Below are positions 43,160 through 51,845 of a stretch of 64,000 nt of DNA, piece after piece (the first letter of the stretch is position 1; each line of letters starts with the position of its first letter). The stretch spans positions 1 to 64,000 of the forward strand of contig CANLVH010000008.1 in NCBI GenBank assembly GCA_947494545.1. The letters run 5' to 3'. Below the pieces are notes generated by a model that saw only the letters and a list, made by a program, of their open reading frames with translations, was not told where the DNA came from and searched no databases. Source of the stretch: an uncultured Mesonia sp. (lineage in GTDB: Bacteria > Bacteroidota > Bacteroidia > Flavobacteriales > Flavobacteriaceae). The position numbers and the translations under genes were made by a program.

Positions 43160-44110
43160 ATGTCTATAATTCTTATAATAGCAGGTTTTGCACTTTTGGT
43201 TGTTGGCGGAGAGTTTTTGGTACGGTCTTCTGTTTCGCTTTCTTTTAAATTAAATATTTCTACAATGGTTATTGGGTTAACCGTTGTTTCTTTTGCTACT
43301 TCCTTACCGGAATTATTAGTGAGTTTGCAAGCGGCTCTTAACGGCGCTTCAGATATAAGTTTAGGAAATGTTATTGGCTCTAATATTGCTAATTTAGGAT
43401 TGGTTTTGGGGGTAACCGCAATGATTTCCGCGATAAGCGTAGACCGCGATTTCTATAAGTTCAATTGGCCGGTGATGCTTATTTTTTCGCTTGCACTTTA
43501 TTTCTTTTTAAAAAACGATGAGGTTTTAAGTCGGGTAGAAGGGCTTTCGCTGCTCGCTATGATGGTTGTATATTTGGTGGTTTTATTACGTCGTGCCAGA
43601 AAAAATGACGAAGTAGAAGTAGAAGAAGTCGATACAAGTTTGCAGAAAACCTCTTGGTTTAAGATTATTATCTGGCTTTTAATTGGCGGGGCAGCTTTAT
43701 ATTTTGGTTCAGATTGGCTAGTAACCGGCTCTATAGATTTAGCTACCAAGCTTGGTGTTAGTGAGCGGGTAATTTCTGTTACCATGGTAGCAGTTGGTAC
43801 AAGTGTGCCAGAATTAGCGGCTTCTGTTATGGCGGCTGTAAAAAAAGAAAAAGCATTATCTTTAGGTAATTTAATTGGCTCTAATATCTTTAATATAGCT
43901 TCTGTTTTAGGTATTACCGCCTTTGTTTTACCAATTAAAATGCAATCGCAAGAAGTATTGAATACAGATGTCTGGTGGATGCTTGGCTTTGCTTTGGTTT
44001 TATTACCACTGGTGTTTTTACCTAAAAAATTTATTTTTAGTCGCATAAAAGGATTTTTCTTATTTGCCGCCTATTCTATTTTTATTGCATTAACGGTTAT
44101 AAACGGGTAA
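43160..44110 (+). CDS. Calcium/sodium antiporter (CaCA family, YrbG-like)
   Basis: An inner-membrane exchanger. The family's two inverted halves are plain: PELLVSLQAALNGASDISLGNVIGSNIANLG in the first and PELAASVMAAVKKEKALSLGNLIGSNIFNIA in the second. Each carries the acidic ion-binding Glu in SLPE/SVPE and the GNxIGSN loop. Ten hydrophobic segments fit the 316 residues. A short charged loop (EVEVEEVD) joins the halves. Ion choice is inferred from the family. Confidence 0.92.
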   Translation: MSIILIIAGFALLVVGGEFLVRSSVSLSFKLNISTMVIGLTVVSFATSLPELLVSLQAALNGASDISLGNVIGSNIANLGLVLGVTAMISAISVDRDFYKFNWPVMLIFSLALYFFLKNDEVLSRVEGLSLLAMMVVYLVVLLRRARKNDEVEVEEVDTSLQKTSWFKIIIWLLIGGAALYFGSDWLVTGSIDLATKLGVSERVISVTMVAVGTSVPELAASVMAAVKKEKALSLGNLIGSNIFNIASVLGITAFVLPIKMQSQEVLNTDVWWMLGFALVLLPLVFLPKKFIFSRIKGFFLFAAYSIFIALTVING

Positions 44111-44114
44111 AAAG

Positions 44115-44177
44115 AGAGGGGTGTTAATTTTTTTAAGTGTATTTAGAAACAAATTAACATTAAAATAGAGGGGTGTT
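44115..44177 (+). promoter_or_regulatory. Two 11-base direct repeats upstream of glnN
   Basis: AGAGGGGTGTT occurs at 44115-44125 and again at 44167-44177, 52 bases apart (about five helical turns). The second ends 12 bases before the glnN -7 box. They may be binding sites of a nitrogen-control activator. Confidence 0.5.
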
Positions 44178-44189
44178 CTCAAAAAATTT

Positions 44190-44197
44190 TACTTTTG
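44190..44197 (+). promoter_or_regulatory. -7 box of glnN
   Basis: TACTTTTG, 25 bases before the ATG. Confidence 0.55.
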
Positions 44198-44222
44198 TTG
44201 ACATAAAACAAAAACAAATTGT

Positions 44223-46409
44223 ATGTCAACTTTAAGGTTTTACGCCCTCAAACAATGTTTTAACCGCCAGCCGGTAGAAGTCGAAGAATTTGAAAGACGC
44301 TCGCAAGTCTTTGCTCAAAATGTCTTTAACGAGCGCGCTATGCGGCAGTATCTTACCAAAGATTCGTATAATAGCGTTATGGATGCTATTCAGTACGGCA
44401 CAAAAATAAAGCGTCGCATCTCCGACCATATTTCTACAGGAATGAAAGAATGGGCAATTTCTAAAGGCGCAACCCATTATACGCATTGGTTTCAACCCTT
44501 AACGGGAACTTCGGCCGAAAAACACGATGCATTTTTTGAAACTATTGCAGACGGTCAGGCTATAGAAAAATTTGGTGGTAGTAGTTTGGTACAACAAGAG
44601 CCAGATGCTTCCAGTTTTCCTAGCGGCGGAATTAGAAATACGTTTGAAGCCCGTGGCTATACCGCTTGGGATCCAACCTCGCCCGCTTTTATTTTAGGAA
44701 CAACCTTATGCATACCTACCGTTTTTGTTTCTTATACAGGAGAATCTTTAGATTTTAAAGCGCCCTTGTTGCGCTCCTTACAGGTTTTGGATAAAGCGGC
44801 AACAGATGTTGTAAAATACTTCAATAAAAAAGTAGAAAAAGTTAACGCCACTTTAGGTTGGGAGCAAGAATACTTTTTAATAGATAAAGCATTAGCTGCT
44901 TCCAGACCAGATATTACGCTAACCGGAAGAGCGCTTTTGGGGCATCCGCCGGCAAAAGGACAACAGTTAGACGACCACTATTTTGGTGCAATCCCATCGC
45001 GAATCTTAAATTATATGCGCGATCTTGAAAACGAATGTATGCTTTTAGGCATTCCGGTAAAAACACGGCATAACGAGGTAGCACCCAATCAATTTGAGTT
45101 GGCTCCAATTTTTGAGGAAGCTAATTTAGCAGTAGATCATAACTTGTTGTTGATGGATTTGATGGATAAGGTTGCAGATAGACATGATTTACGGGTTTTA
45201 TTTCACGAAAAACCTTTTGCAAGTGTAAACGGAAGCGGCAAACATAACAACTGGTCCTTATCTACAAATTCGGGTACCAATTTATTAAGTCCCGGTTCTA
45301 CGCCAATGAAAAACTTGCAGTTTTTAACCTTTTTTGTAAACACTATAAAAGCCGTTTGCGACAATGAAGAATTGTTACGTGCTTCTATTGCAACTGCCTC
45401 TAACGATCATCGTTTAGGTGCTAACGAGGCGCCACCGGCAATTATATCTGTGTTTATAGGCTCACAGCTTACCAAAGTTTTAGACGAACTGGAAAAAGTA
45501 ACAGACGGCGAGCTTTCTGCGCAAGAAAAAACAGATTTAAAATTAAACGTGGTAGGCAAAATACCTGAAATTTTACGCGATAATACAGATAGAAATAGAA
45601 CTTCTCCTTTTGCCTTTACAGGGAATAAATTTGAGTTTCGTGCAGTAGGGTCTACGGCCAACTGCGCTAACCCAATGACGGTTTTAAATACCATAATAGC
45701 AAAACAATTGCAAGATTTTAAAGTTGCGGTAGATAAGCTTATCAAAAAGAAAAAGATGAAAAAAGACGATGCTATCTTTAACGTCTTACGCGATTACATT
45801 AAAAAATCTAAAAAAATAAGATTTGAAGGCGATGGTTATGGAGAAGCTTGGGAAAAAGAAGCTGAAAAACGTGGCTTAAGTAATAACAGAAACACTCCAG
45901 AAGCTTTAAAAGTTAAAATTGGCGAAAAAGCGGTGAAACTCTACGAAGAAATGGGGGTAATGAACCGTACGGAAATAGAGGCCAGACATGAGATAGAAGT
46001 AGAAGCTTATGCTATGCATATTCAAATTGAAGGAAGAGTACTTGGAGATATTGCTCGCAACCACGTAATTCCTACAGCAATAAGATATCAAAATATCTTG
46101 ATTAAAAATGTAAAAGGTCTTAAAGAAATTTATGGCGAAGATTTTAAAACACACGCTAGCGAACAATTGACTATCATTGCAGATATTTCAAGACATATCG
46201 AGAAAATAAATAAAGGCATTACAGATATGATTGAAGAGCGTAAGAAAGCCAATAAATTAGAAAACTCAGAAGAAAAAGCCTTTGCATATTGCAATCAGGT
46301 AAAACCTTATTTTAAAGATATACGCTACCATTGTGATAAGTTAGAGTTACTTATAGATGATGAGTTATGGCCGCTTACCAAATTTAGGGAAATGTTGTTT
46401 ACAAATTAA
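44223..46409 (+). CDS. glnN: Glutamine synthetase type III
   Basis: It makes glutamine from glutamate and ammonia using ATP, the main ammonia-assimilation step. The 728-residue length is that of type III enzymes, much longer than types I and II. Conserved blocks are WFQPLTGTSAEKHDAF, the Glu-rich ATP-site stretch GWEQEYFLID, APNQFELAPIF, NGSGKHNNWS and NRTSPFAFTGNKFEFRAVGS. A terminator follows immediately, so it is a single-gene unit. Confidence 0.97.
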   Translation: MSTLRFYALKQCFNRQPVEVEEFERRSQVFAQNVFNERAMRQYLTKDSYNSVMDAIQYGTKIKRRISDHISTGMKEWAISKGATHYTHWFQPLTGTSAEKHDAFFETIADGQAIEKFGGSSLVQQEPDASSFPSGGIRNTFEARGYTAWDPTSPAFILGTTLCIPTVFVSYTGESLDFKAPLLRSLQVLDKAATDVVKYFNKKVEKVNATLGWEQEYFLIDKALAASRPDITLTGRALLGHPPAKGQQLDDHYFGAIPSRILNYMRDLENECMLLGIPVKTRHNEVAPNQFELAPIFEEANLAVDHNLLLMDLMDKVADRHDLRVLFHEKPFASVNGSGKHNNWSLSTNSGTNLLSPGSTPMKNLQFLTFFVNTIKAVCDNEELLRASIATASNDHRLGANEAPPAIISVFIGSQLTKVLDELEKVTDGELSAQEKTDLKLNVVGKIPEILRDNTDRNRTSPFAFTGNKFEFRAVGSTANCANPMTVLNTIIAKQLQDFKVAVDKLIKKKKMKKDDAIFNVLRDYIKKSKKIRFEGDGYGEAWEKEAEKRGLSNNRNTPEALKVKIGEKAVKLYEEMGVMNRTEIEARHEIEVEAYAMHIQIEGRVLGDIARNHVIPTAIRYQNILIKNVKGLKEIYGEDFKTHASEQLTIIADISRHIEKINKGITDMIEERKKANKLENSEEKAFAYCNQVKPYFKDIRYHCDKLELLIDDELWPLTKFREMLFTN

Positions 46410-47089
46410 TTACCTATATAATAAGGAGTAGAAAAAGCTTTACCGCAAATGTGGTAAAGCTTTTTTTTTACATAATAACCATAGCTAAAGATAAACTACT
46501 TTGTACCTAAATAAGAAATGTTACAAAATATAAGGTAATTAATTCACGTCAATTTTTTCTTTACGGAATAGATAAACGGAATTTAATTTTAGCATTTGTT
46601 AGGTGAAATTTCGTTTTTTCAGATTAAAACCCATTTACAACGCCCTAAATCTACTGCGTATATTACGTACTCAATCCGTTGATCGACACGTATTTACGAT
46701 TAAGGGAGTGATTATATTAATCTATTGCAGTATAACGAAAATAGACGAGGTTATATCGATAAATTATGAATTTTATTGTTACAGGATTGATATGTATGTA
46801 ATTTAGTACCAGTAGAAAAGAATAAAATTTTGAGATAATGACCGCGGAAAAATTTCAATTTTATATTCTAAGAAATGTGAAAGTTTATAGCCAAGGGTGA
46901 TTATAGATTATGATCTTCTTGGAAAATAAAAATAAACAATTAGCAAATAAATGATGTGTGAATAATGCCGTAAGGTTGTCTGTAACCTAGGTAGACTAAA
47001 AACAGATTTAGCCAAAGACGGCTTAACCAAAATATTGGATTTTACAATCAATACCAAATACTAATTATTAATAACTAAATTTTTAAATC
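46410..47089. other. 680-base region before the curli operon
   Basis: It holds the glnN terminator, the word CTTTACGGAA (46559-46568) and two small palindromes, CGTA-TAT-TACG (46657-46667) and CGTA-TT-TACG (46689-46698), whose starts are 32 bases apart. A 67-codon frame from a GTG at 46603 has no recognisable features and is judged non-coding. The size fits a complex regulatory region, as biofilm genes often have; no clear promoter box was found near 47090. Confidence 0.5.
46436..46470 (+). terminator. Terminator of glnN
   Basis: AAGCTTTACC (46436-46445) pairs with GGTAAAGCTT (46454-46463), followed by a run of T. Confidence 0.92.
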
Positions 47090-48559
47090 ATGAAAAAAGT
47101 AATGTTAAGCGCAGCAGCGCTAATGATTGGAGCGATTGGGTTCGCTCAGGTAAGTGGAGCGCCTACGGCTCAGCAAGTTCCCGCGCAAGCTGGAGCAGCA
47201 GTTGGAGCCAATACGGGTGAGTCTGTTCAAAACGGAAATGATAACAGAGTTTGGGTTCGTCAAGCAGGAACCAGTCAATCTGTATATACCAACCAAAACG
47301 ATGGTTCTGGTATAGGAGGTAACTTGGCACGCGTTAAACAAACTGGTGTTGTTAACCCGTTAAGTGGTGAGTTAAATCTTGCAGAAGTGCTACAGTCGGG
47401 TTCAGAGAACCAATCTACTACGTGGCAGCAAGGTGATAGAAATAATGCTATTACACGTCAAGGACAAAACAACGATGCCAGTTCAGGTAACAAAGCATTA
47501 ATTCAACAAGGTAATAACCAAAATGCGGAAGATAACTTTGCAGCTATAGATCAAGATGGTGACGATAACAACGCATTAACGTTCCAAACTTGGGATAATA
47601 ATGCTGCTTGGACGCGTCAGACAGGTAATGAAAATACTTCTTACATTCGTCAAAAAGCCGGACCAAACAGTACAGATGGTCATATGGCCGAAGTAGAGCA
47701 AGTAGGAGATAGAAACCAGTCTATTGTTAGACAAGAACTTGGAGCCGGTGCCGGTAACGTAGCAAGAACTTTCCAATCTGGAGATGATAACTATGCACAA
47801 CAAGATCAAGTTACTGATGCAACATCAGGTAATGCCGGTAACTCTGCTATAATTGCGCAAGGTAACGTAACTACTGGTTATGGTTTCAGTTTTCCAATTT
47901 GGGCTAATTTGCAAACAATAGATAATGTAACCAATGGATCTCAAACTTTAGGTTCTTATGGCGGTATCGCTTTCCAAAACCAGAGTGGACACGAAAATGA
48001 CGCTGATATTCGTCAGTTTGGTGACGACCCTAACAACGCCAATTATGCAGAGCAAAATCAATCTAACTCTGGTAACTCAGGCTTTATAGTGCAAAATCTT
48101 TACGGTTCTCCAATGGGTGCAGGTAACTATGCACGTCAAGACCAAAGCGGAACCAACAGTGAAGCTGGTATTGCTCAAAACGGTTTTGACCATAAGGCTT
48201 ACCAAAGACAAATGGGTGATGATAACATCGCGTTATCTACTCAGAGAGGTCATGACAACATCGTGAATACTTACCAAGATGGTGACAGTAACCGTGCTAC
48301 AACAGCTCAGAGAGGGCAGTGTAACCAAATATTGTTAGTACAACGTGGAGGTCATAGCTATAGTGTAGAGCAGAATCTTCCAGGTGGTATGCCAGTAGGA
48401 ATGCCTAATGGTGGTAACGTAGCTGATATTCTTCAGTTAGGTCCAGGTGGAGACTTTGATTTAGATGCTATAGACTGTGAGCTTCCTGATATGAATGTAC
48501 CAGAAAATCCACAGACTCCAGGAGATTTCACTATCGATCAACCTTGTGTAGGATGTTAA
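47090..48559 (+). CDS. csgA: Large curlin-repeat protein (CsgA-like major amyloid subunit)
   Basis: The likely main fibre subunit of a curli-type amyloid. Signal peptide 1-19 (ends GFAQ). From about residue 45 to 420 there are about 20 copies of the curlin pattern Q-x-G-x-x-N-x-A-x-x-x-Q, for example QNGNDNRVWVRQAG, QQGDRNNAITRQG, RQMGDDNIALSTQRG and YQDGDSNRATTAQRG. E. coli CsgA has only five repeats and 151 residues; this has 489. The end is unusual: an acidic/Pro tail with cysteines (IDCELPDM, DQPCVGC), plus one Cys in the repeats. It leads the csg operon and is followed by a hairpin attenuator. Confidence 0.9.
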   Translation: MKKVMLSAAALMIGAIGFAQVSGAPTAQQVPAQAGAAVGANTGESVQNGNDNRVWVRQAGTSQSVYTNQNDGSGIGGNLARVKQTGVVNPLSGELNLAEVLQSGSENQSTTWQQGDRNNAITRQGQNNDASSGNKALIQQGNNQNAEDNFAAIDQDGDDNNALTFQTWDNNAAWTRQTGNENTSYIRQKAGPNSTDGHMAEVEQVGDRNQSIVRQELGAGAGNVARTFQSGDDNYAQQDQVTDATSGNAGNSAIIAQGNVTTGYGFSFPIWANLQTIDNVTNGSQTLGSYGGIAFQNQSGHENDADIRQFGDDPNNANYAEQNQSNSGNSGFIVQNLYGSPMGAGNYARQDQSGTNSEAGIAQNGFDHKAYQRQMGDDNIALSTQRGHDNIVNTYQDGDSNRATTAQRGQCNQILLVQRGGHSYSVEQNLPGGMPVGMPNGGNVADILQLGPGGDFDLDAIDCELPDMNVPENPQTPGDFTIDQPCVGC

Positions 48560-48621
48560 GATGCCCTTAACTAAATACATAAGTTTAAAGAATTGAAAAA
48601 TTCTAAATAATTTCACAAAAG

Positions 48622-48656
48622 AGGAGGGCTCATATTATTGATGCCCTCCTTATTTT
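48622..48656 (+). terminator. Attenuating hairpin between the major curlin gene and the rest of the operon
   Basis: AGGAGGGC (48622-48629) pairs with GCCCTCCT (48643-48650), followed by the imperfect T-tract TATTTT. A leaky terminator here would make much more curlin mRNA than secretion-gene mRNA. Confidence 0.7.
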
Positions 48657-48701
48657 AAAAAAATATGCTCATTTTAATAAAAAATTAATATATTTACTAT
48701 T

Positions 48702-49223
48702 ATGAAAAATTTAACATACATAGTTTTATCTATTTTTCTATTTATAGGTTCGCAAAGTTTTGCACAAACCTATAAAGAAGAAAAAACAGAAGGACAAAAA
48801 ACCGGAGAAGCCCAAGCGGCAACACCAGAGTTGTTTCAGGCTATAGGTATTGATAATAGTGTTAATCCTAAAAATGCTACTTTAACTAACAATGCTGTAT
48901 TTGTTAGGCAGATAGGTGAAGGTAACCAAGCTGCAATTAGTACAGAAACCACCGCTAGCGAGATTAACCTTATTCAAAATGGAAATCAAAACGGTGCTAA
49001 TTTAGATTATACAGCTAATACGATATATACCAATATACTTCAGAATGGAGATTATAATGTTGTAAAGGATTATGTTTATGATCGCAATGTTGACGCTTCG
49101 CTTGAGCTAAGACAAGAAGGAGGGAATTACTTTGAACGTTTTGGTACTAATGAGTTAACAAAATCTTTAAAGTTTAAGCAAACACAAAATTCGCCGGATA
49201 TTATTATACGGAGTTATAAATAA
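48702..49223 (+). CDS. Minor curlin-like protein (CsgB-like)
   Basis: A 173-residue secreted protein. Signal peptide 1-22 (ends SFAQ). Four or five degenerate curlin repeats follow: VRQIGEGNQAAIS, IQNGNQNGANLDY, LQNGDYNVVKDYV and LRQEGGNYFE, with a basic end IIIRSYK. The size, few repeats and basic C-terminus resemble CsgB, which starts fibre growth on the cell surface. This is a role inferred from position and shape, not from close sequence identity. csgE starts 13 bases behind. Confidence 0.75.
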   Translation: MKNLTYIVLSIFLFIGSQSFAQTYKEEKTEGQKTGEAQAATPELFQAIGIDNSVNPKNATLTNNAVFVRQIGEGNQAAISTETTASEINLIQNGNQNGANLDYTANTIYTNILQNGDYNVVKDYVYDRNVDASLELRQEGGNYFERFGTNELTKSLKFKQTQNSPDIIIRSYK

Positions 49224-49236
49224 TCAAGATTTTAAT

Positions 49237-50010
49237 TTGAAACTAAATAACTGTTTTATATTAACCTGTCTATTCTTTGGTCTAATGTCAATGCATACGC
49301 TCCATGCTCAATACTTTAATAAAGAGGTAAAAGCCGAGATATTGGTTGAAAGAAATAGCGAGTTTAAAACCTTTAAAGCTTCAGCAGAAAATCTAACACC
49401 ATCGGATTATCCATTGCAATATGATTTTATGGTATTTAAGGAAGATGCAAAAGGTAACATTGCAAAAAGTAGTCAGGCTAACGATTTTTTTATAAAAGGA
49501 AATCAAAAAATACTCTTGGCTCAGGTAAATATAAATTTTAATGAAGACGCTAAGATAATTCTAGTGCTACTTCTTTATGATAAAGATGGTAAACCTATTG
49601 GTAAAGATCGACTTGTCTTAGAAGAAGGTGGTAAAACAGAAATTGATTCGCAACGCGAACAACCAGCTGTCAACTCTCAAGACCAAGCTAAGCCGCAAGA
49701 CGGTTTTGTAATAAATGGTTTAATTATAGAAAATACTTTAACAAAAGCCGGTAGGGATTTCCACCGATATTTTTATTCAGAATACTACAATAGAGGAATA
49801 ATTTCTGCCAAAAATATTACCATAGACGAGGCACCCGGCCGCGGCAGAACCACAAGAATTAGTGTGAAAGTTGGCGATGATTTGGTATGGCAATTTTTCT
49901 CCCAACCTAGAAAAGAATTTTTAAAGCAAATGGCGCAGACGGCTTTAAATAGGGCTATAGCACATTTGCAACGTTTACAACAGCAAAATCAACAAATTAC
50001 AAGATACTGA
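49237..50010 (+). CDS. csgE: CsgE with added N-terminal CsgH-like domain
   Basis: The periplasmic curli secretion chaperone that caps CsgG and hands over subunits. The start is TTG (49237). Signal peptide 1-25 (ends LHAQ). Residues about 156-250 are CsgE proper: GLIIENTLTKAGRDFHRYFYSEYY, and VWQFFSQPRKEF. Residues about 28-130 are an extra beta-sandwich-like domain (SSQANDFFIKGNQKILLAQV, LLLYDKDGKPIGKDRLVL) whose pattern resembles CsgH, the curli inhibitor of alphaproteobacteria. A Gln/Ser-rich linker joins them. E. coli CsgE is only about half this length (257 here). Gene order E-F-G is as in E. coli. Confidence 0.88.
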   Translation: MKLNNCFILTCLFFGLMSMHTLHAQYFNKEVKAEILVERNSEFKTFKASAENLTPSDYPLQYDFMVFKEDAKGNIAKSSQANDFFIKGNQKILLAQVNINFNEDAKIILVLLLYDKDGKPIGKDRLVLEEGGKTEIDSQREQPAVNSQDQAKPQDGFVINGLIIENTLTKAGRDFHRYFYSEYYNRGIISAKNITIDEAPGRGRTTRISVKVGDDLVWQFFSQPRKEFLKQMAQTALNRAIAHLQRLQQQNQQITRY

Positions 50011-50021
50011 ATATAGAACCT

Positions 50022-50426
50022 ATGAAATATCCAATCTTTTTAATTTTTATTTTCTTTAGCTGTACTTTAAGTGCACAACAACTAACCTACAAACCAATAA
50101 ACCCGGCATTTGGAGGAGAGACTTTTAACTACCAATGGATGCTAAGTTCTGCCAATGCGCAAAATGGGTTTACTGCTCCGGGAGTTAATAGGCAAGAGCA
50201 ATCTGATTTAGAGCGTTTTGGAGAGTCTTTAAACAGTCAGATTCTAAGCCAAATATCTCGACGTTTACTGCAGCAACAAATAGAAGGTCTGGGAGATTTA
50301 ACGCAGCCCGGTACCTTTAGTTTTGGAAGCTTAGCAATAGAGGTTTTTGAATCTAATGAAGGTTTGATAATTAATATTCTTGATACCTCAAACGGAGAGC
50401 AGACGCAGGTAGTAGTTCCTAATTAA
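50022..50426 (+). CDS. csgF: CsgF, curli assembly factor
   Basis: It binds the CsgG pore from outside and helps position the nucleator. Signal peptide 1-19 (ends LSAQ). The mature N-terminus YKPINPAFGGETFNYQWMLSSANAQN carries the conserved NPxFGG and the SAxAQN of CsgF, which is the part that plugs into the CsgG channel. It is 134 residues long, close to E. coli CsgF (138). It sits between csgE and csgG with gaps of 11 and 16 bases. Confidence 0.93.
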   Translation: MKYPIFLIFIFFSCTLSAQQLTYKPINPAFGGETFNYQWMLSSANAQNGFTAPGVNRQEQSDLERFGESLNSQILSQISRRLLQQQIEGLGDLTQPGTFSFGSLAIEVFESNEGLIINILDTSNGEQTQVVVPN

Positions 50427-50442
50427 CCATACTTAACCACTT

Positions 50443-51816
50443 ATGATAAAAAGAATTCAATTGGTTGTAATAACCAGCCTTCTAGTTTTGTTAAATTCTT
50501 GCGGCGCTTATTTTAACCAACCGTTACAGCAAACCCCTTCTCGGGTAGGAGAATTTTCGAAATCTACACAAAACTTACTAGACTTGCCAGAAGCTGCAGA
50601 TCGTGTAGAAGTAGCAGTTTATAATTTTAGCGATCAAACAGGGCAATATAAGCCGGTAGAAAATGGGAGCACATTTAGCACCGCAGTAACGCAAGGCGCC
50701 ACCACAATATTAATAAAAGCTTTAGAAGATTCAGGTTATTTCTTACCTATCGAAAGAGAAAACCTTAGTAATCTTTCTACAGAGCGCAGCATAATACGTA
50801 ATACCAAACAAGAATATATAAAAAACTTAAACCCTAATGAGCCACCTTTGCCACCTTTACTTTATGCAGGGCTTTTGCTTGAGGGAGGCATAATTTCCTA
50901 TGACACGAATATAGTAACGGGCGGTATTGGCGCACGATATTTTGGTATTGGAGGTTCTTCAAAATATAGACAAGATCGTATTACAGTTTATTTAAGAGCA
51001 GTTTCTACCAGTAACGGTGAGATTTTAAAAACTGTTTATGTTTCCAAAACCATACTTTCTCAATCCTTAGATGCAAGTTATTTTAGATTTGTCAAGTTTC
51101 AACGTTTATTAGAAGCAGAAACAGGTATAACAAGAAATGAACCCTTGCAAATAGCCGTTAAAGATGCTATTGAAAAGGCTGTTCATGATCTTATTATAGA
51201 AGGTATTAAAGAGCGATTTTGGTCAACAAAAGAAGGAGCAGAAACCAATAAAAGATTGGTGGAAACCTATGTTAAAGAAAAAGAACAAGAAGAATCTATA
51301 GAGCTATATAACAGAATTATAAAGAAACGAACTGCAAAAGATAATTTCTCAATTTCTGGCGGTACCACTTTATTTGATGGTGATTATACAGAAAAAGAAC
51401 CCAGCTTCTTAGCACGTTTAGAGTACCAAAAGAAAATCACTAAAAACTTGGGGTTTGGTCTTTCAACTTCTGTCTTTAGGTTAGATAGTGGTAAACAGTT
51501 TTCAGATATTTTCAGTGATGCCAATTTAAATGCTTATTTTAATATATTGCCAGATGATGACCTCTCTCCTTATATATATGCAGGTGGTGGAATGGCTTTT
51601 AATGTAGAACAATCTACAGAACCGGAGACAGACACTTTTTTCAAAATGCAATATGGTGCTGGTTTAAAATATTACCTTTCGCGCCGGTTAGGATTAAAGC
51701 TTTTTGCCGAACATAACATTTCGTTTAGTGATAGGTTGGATTTAACTGTAAACGGAAAAAGAAACGATTTTTACTATAATTTTGGCTTAGGCTTAGATTA
51801 TTACTTTAATTTTTAG
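50443..51816 (+). CDS. csgG: CsgG secretion pore with extra C-terminal beta-barrel
   Basis: The outer-membrane lipoprotein whose nonamer forms the curli export channel. Lipobox LLNSC with Cys20. Residues 21-265 match CsgG closely: VAVYNFSDQTGQYKP, FSTAVTQGATT, PIERENLSNL. In the constriction region the E. coli Tyr and Asn appear replaced (KPVENGSTFSTAV), while Phe is kept. A charged helix (265-298) then leads to an added domain of about 155 residues with eight alternating strands (ISGGTTLFDGDY to LGLDYYFNF), like an OmpA-type barrel. E. coli CsgG has 277 residues; this has 457. Confidence 0.92.
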   Translation: MIKRIQLVVITSLLVLLNSCGAYFNQPLQQTPSRVGEFSKSTQNLLDLPEAADRVEVAVYNFSDQTGQYKPVENGSTFSTAVTQGATTILIKALEDSGYFLPIERENLSNLSTERSIIRNTKQEYIKNLNPNEPPLPPLLYAGLLLEGGIISYDTNIVTGGIGARYFGIGGSSKYRQDRITVYLRAVSTSNGEILKTVYVSKTILSQSLDASYFRFVKFQRLLEAETGITRNEPLQIAVKDAIEKAVHDLIIEGIKERFWSTKEGAETNKRLVETYVKEKEQEESIELYNRIIKKRTAKDNFSISGGTTLFDGDYTEKEPSFLARLEYQKKITKNLGFGLSTSVFRLDSGKQFSDIFSDANLNAYFNILPDDDLSPYIYAGGGMAFNVEQSTEPETDTFFKMQYGAGLKYYLSRRLGLKLFAEHNISFSDRLDLTVNGKRNDFYYNFGLGLDYYFNF

Positions 51817-51845
51817 AAGAATACAAACGCAATTCCATATACAAG

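Noticed and set aside
46603..46806. 67-codon frame upstream of the curli operon
   Set aside because: GTG start, AT-driven composition, no recognisable domain, no ribosome binding site, and it lies in a probable regulatory region.
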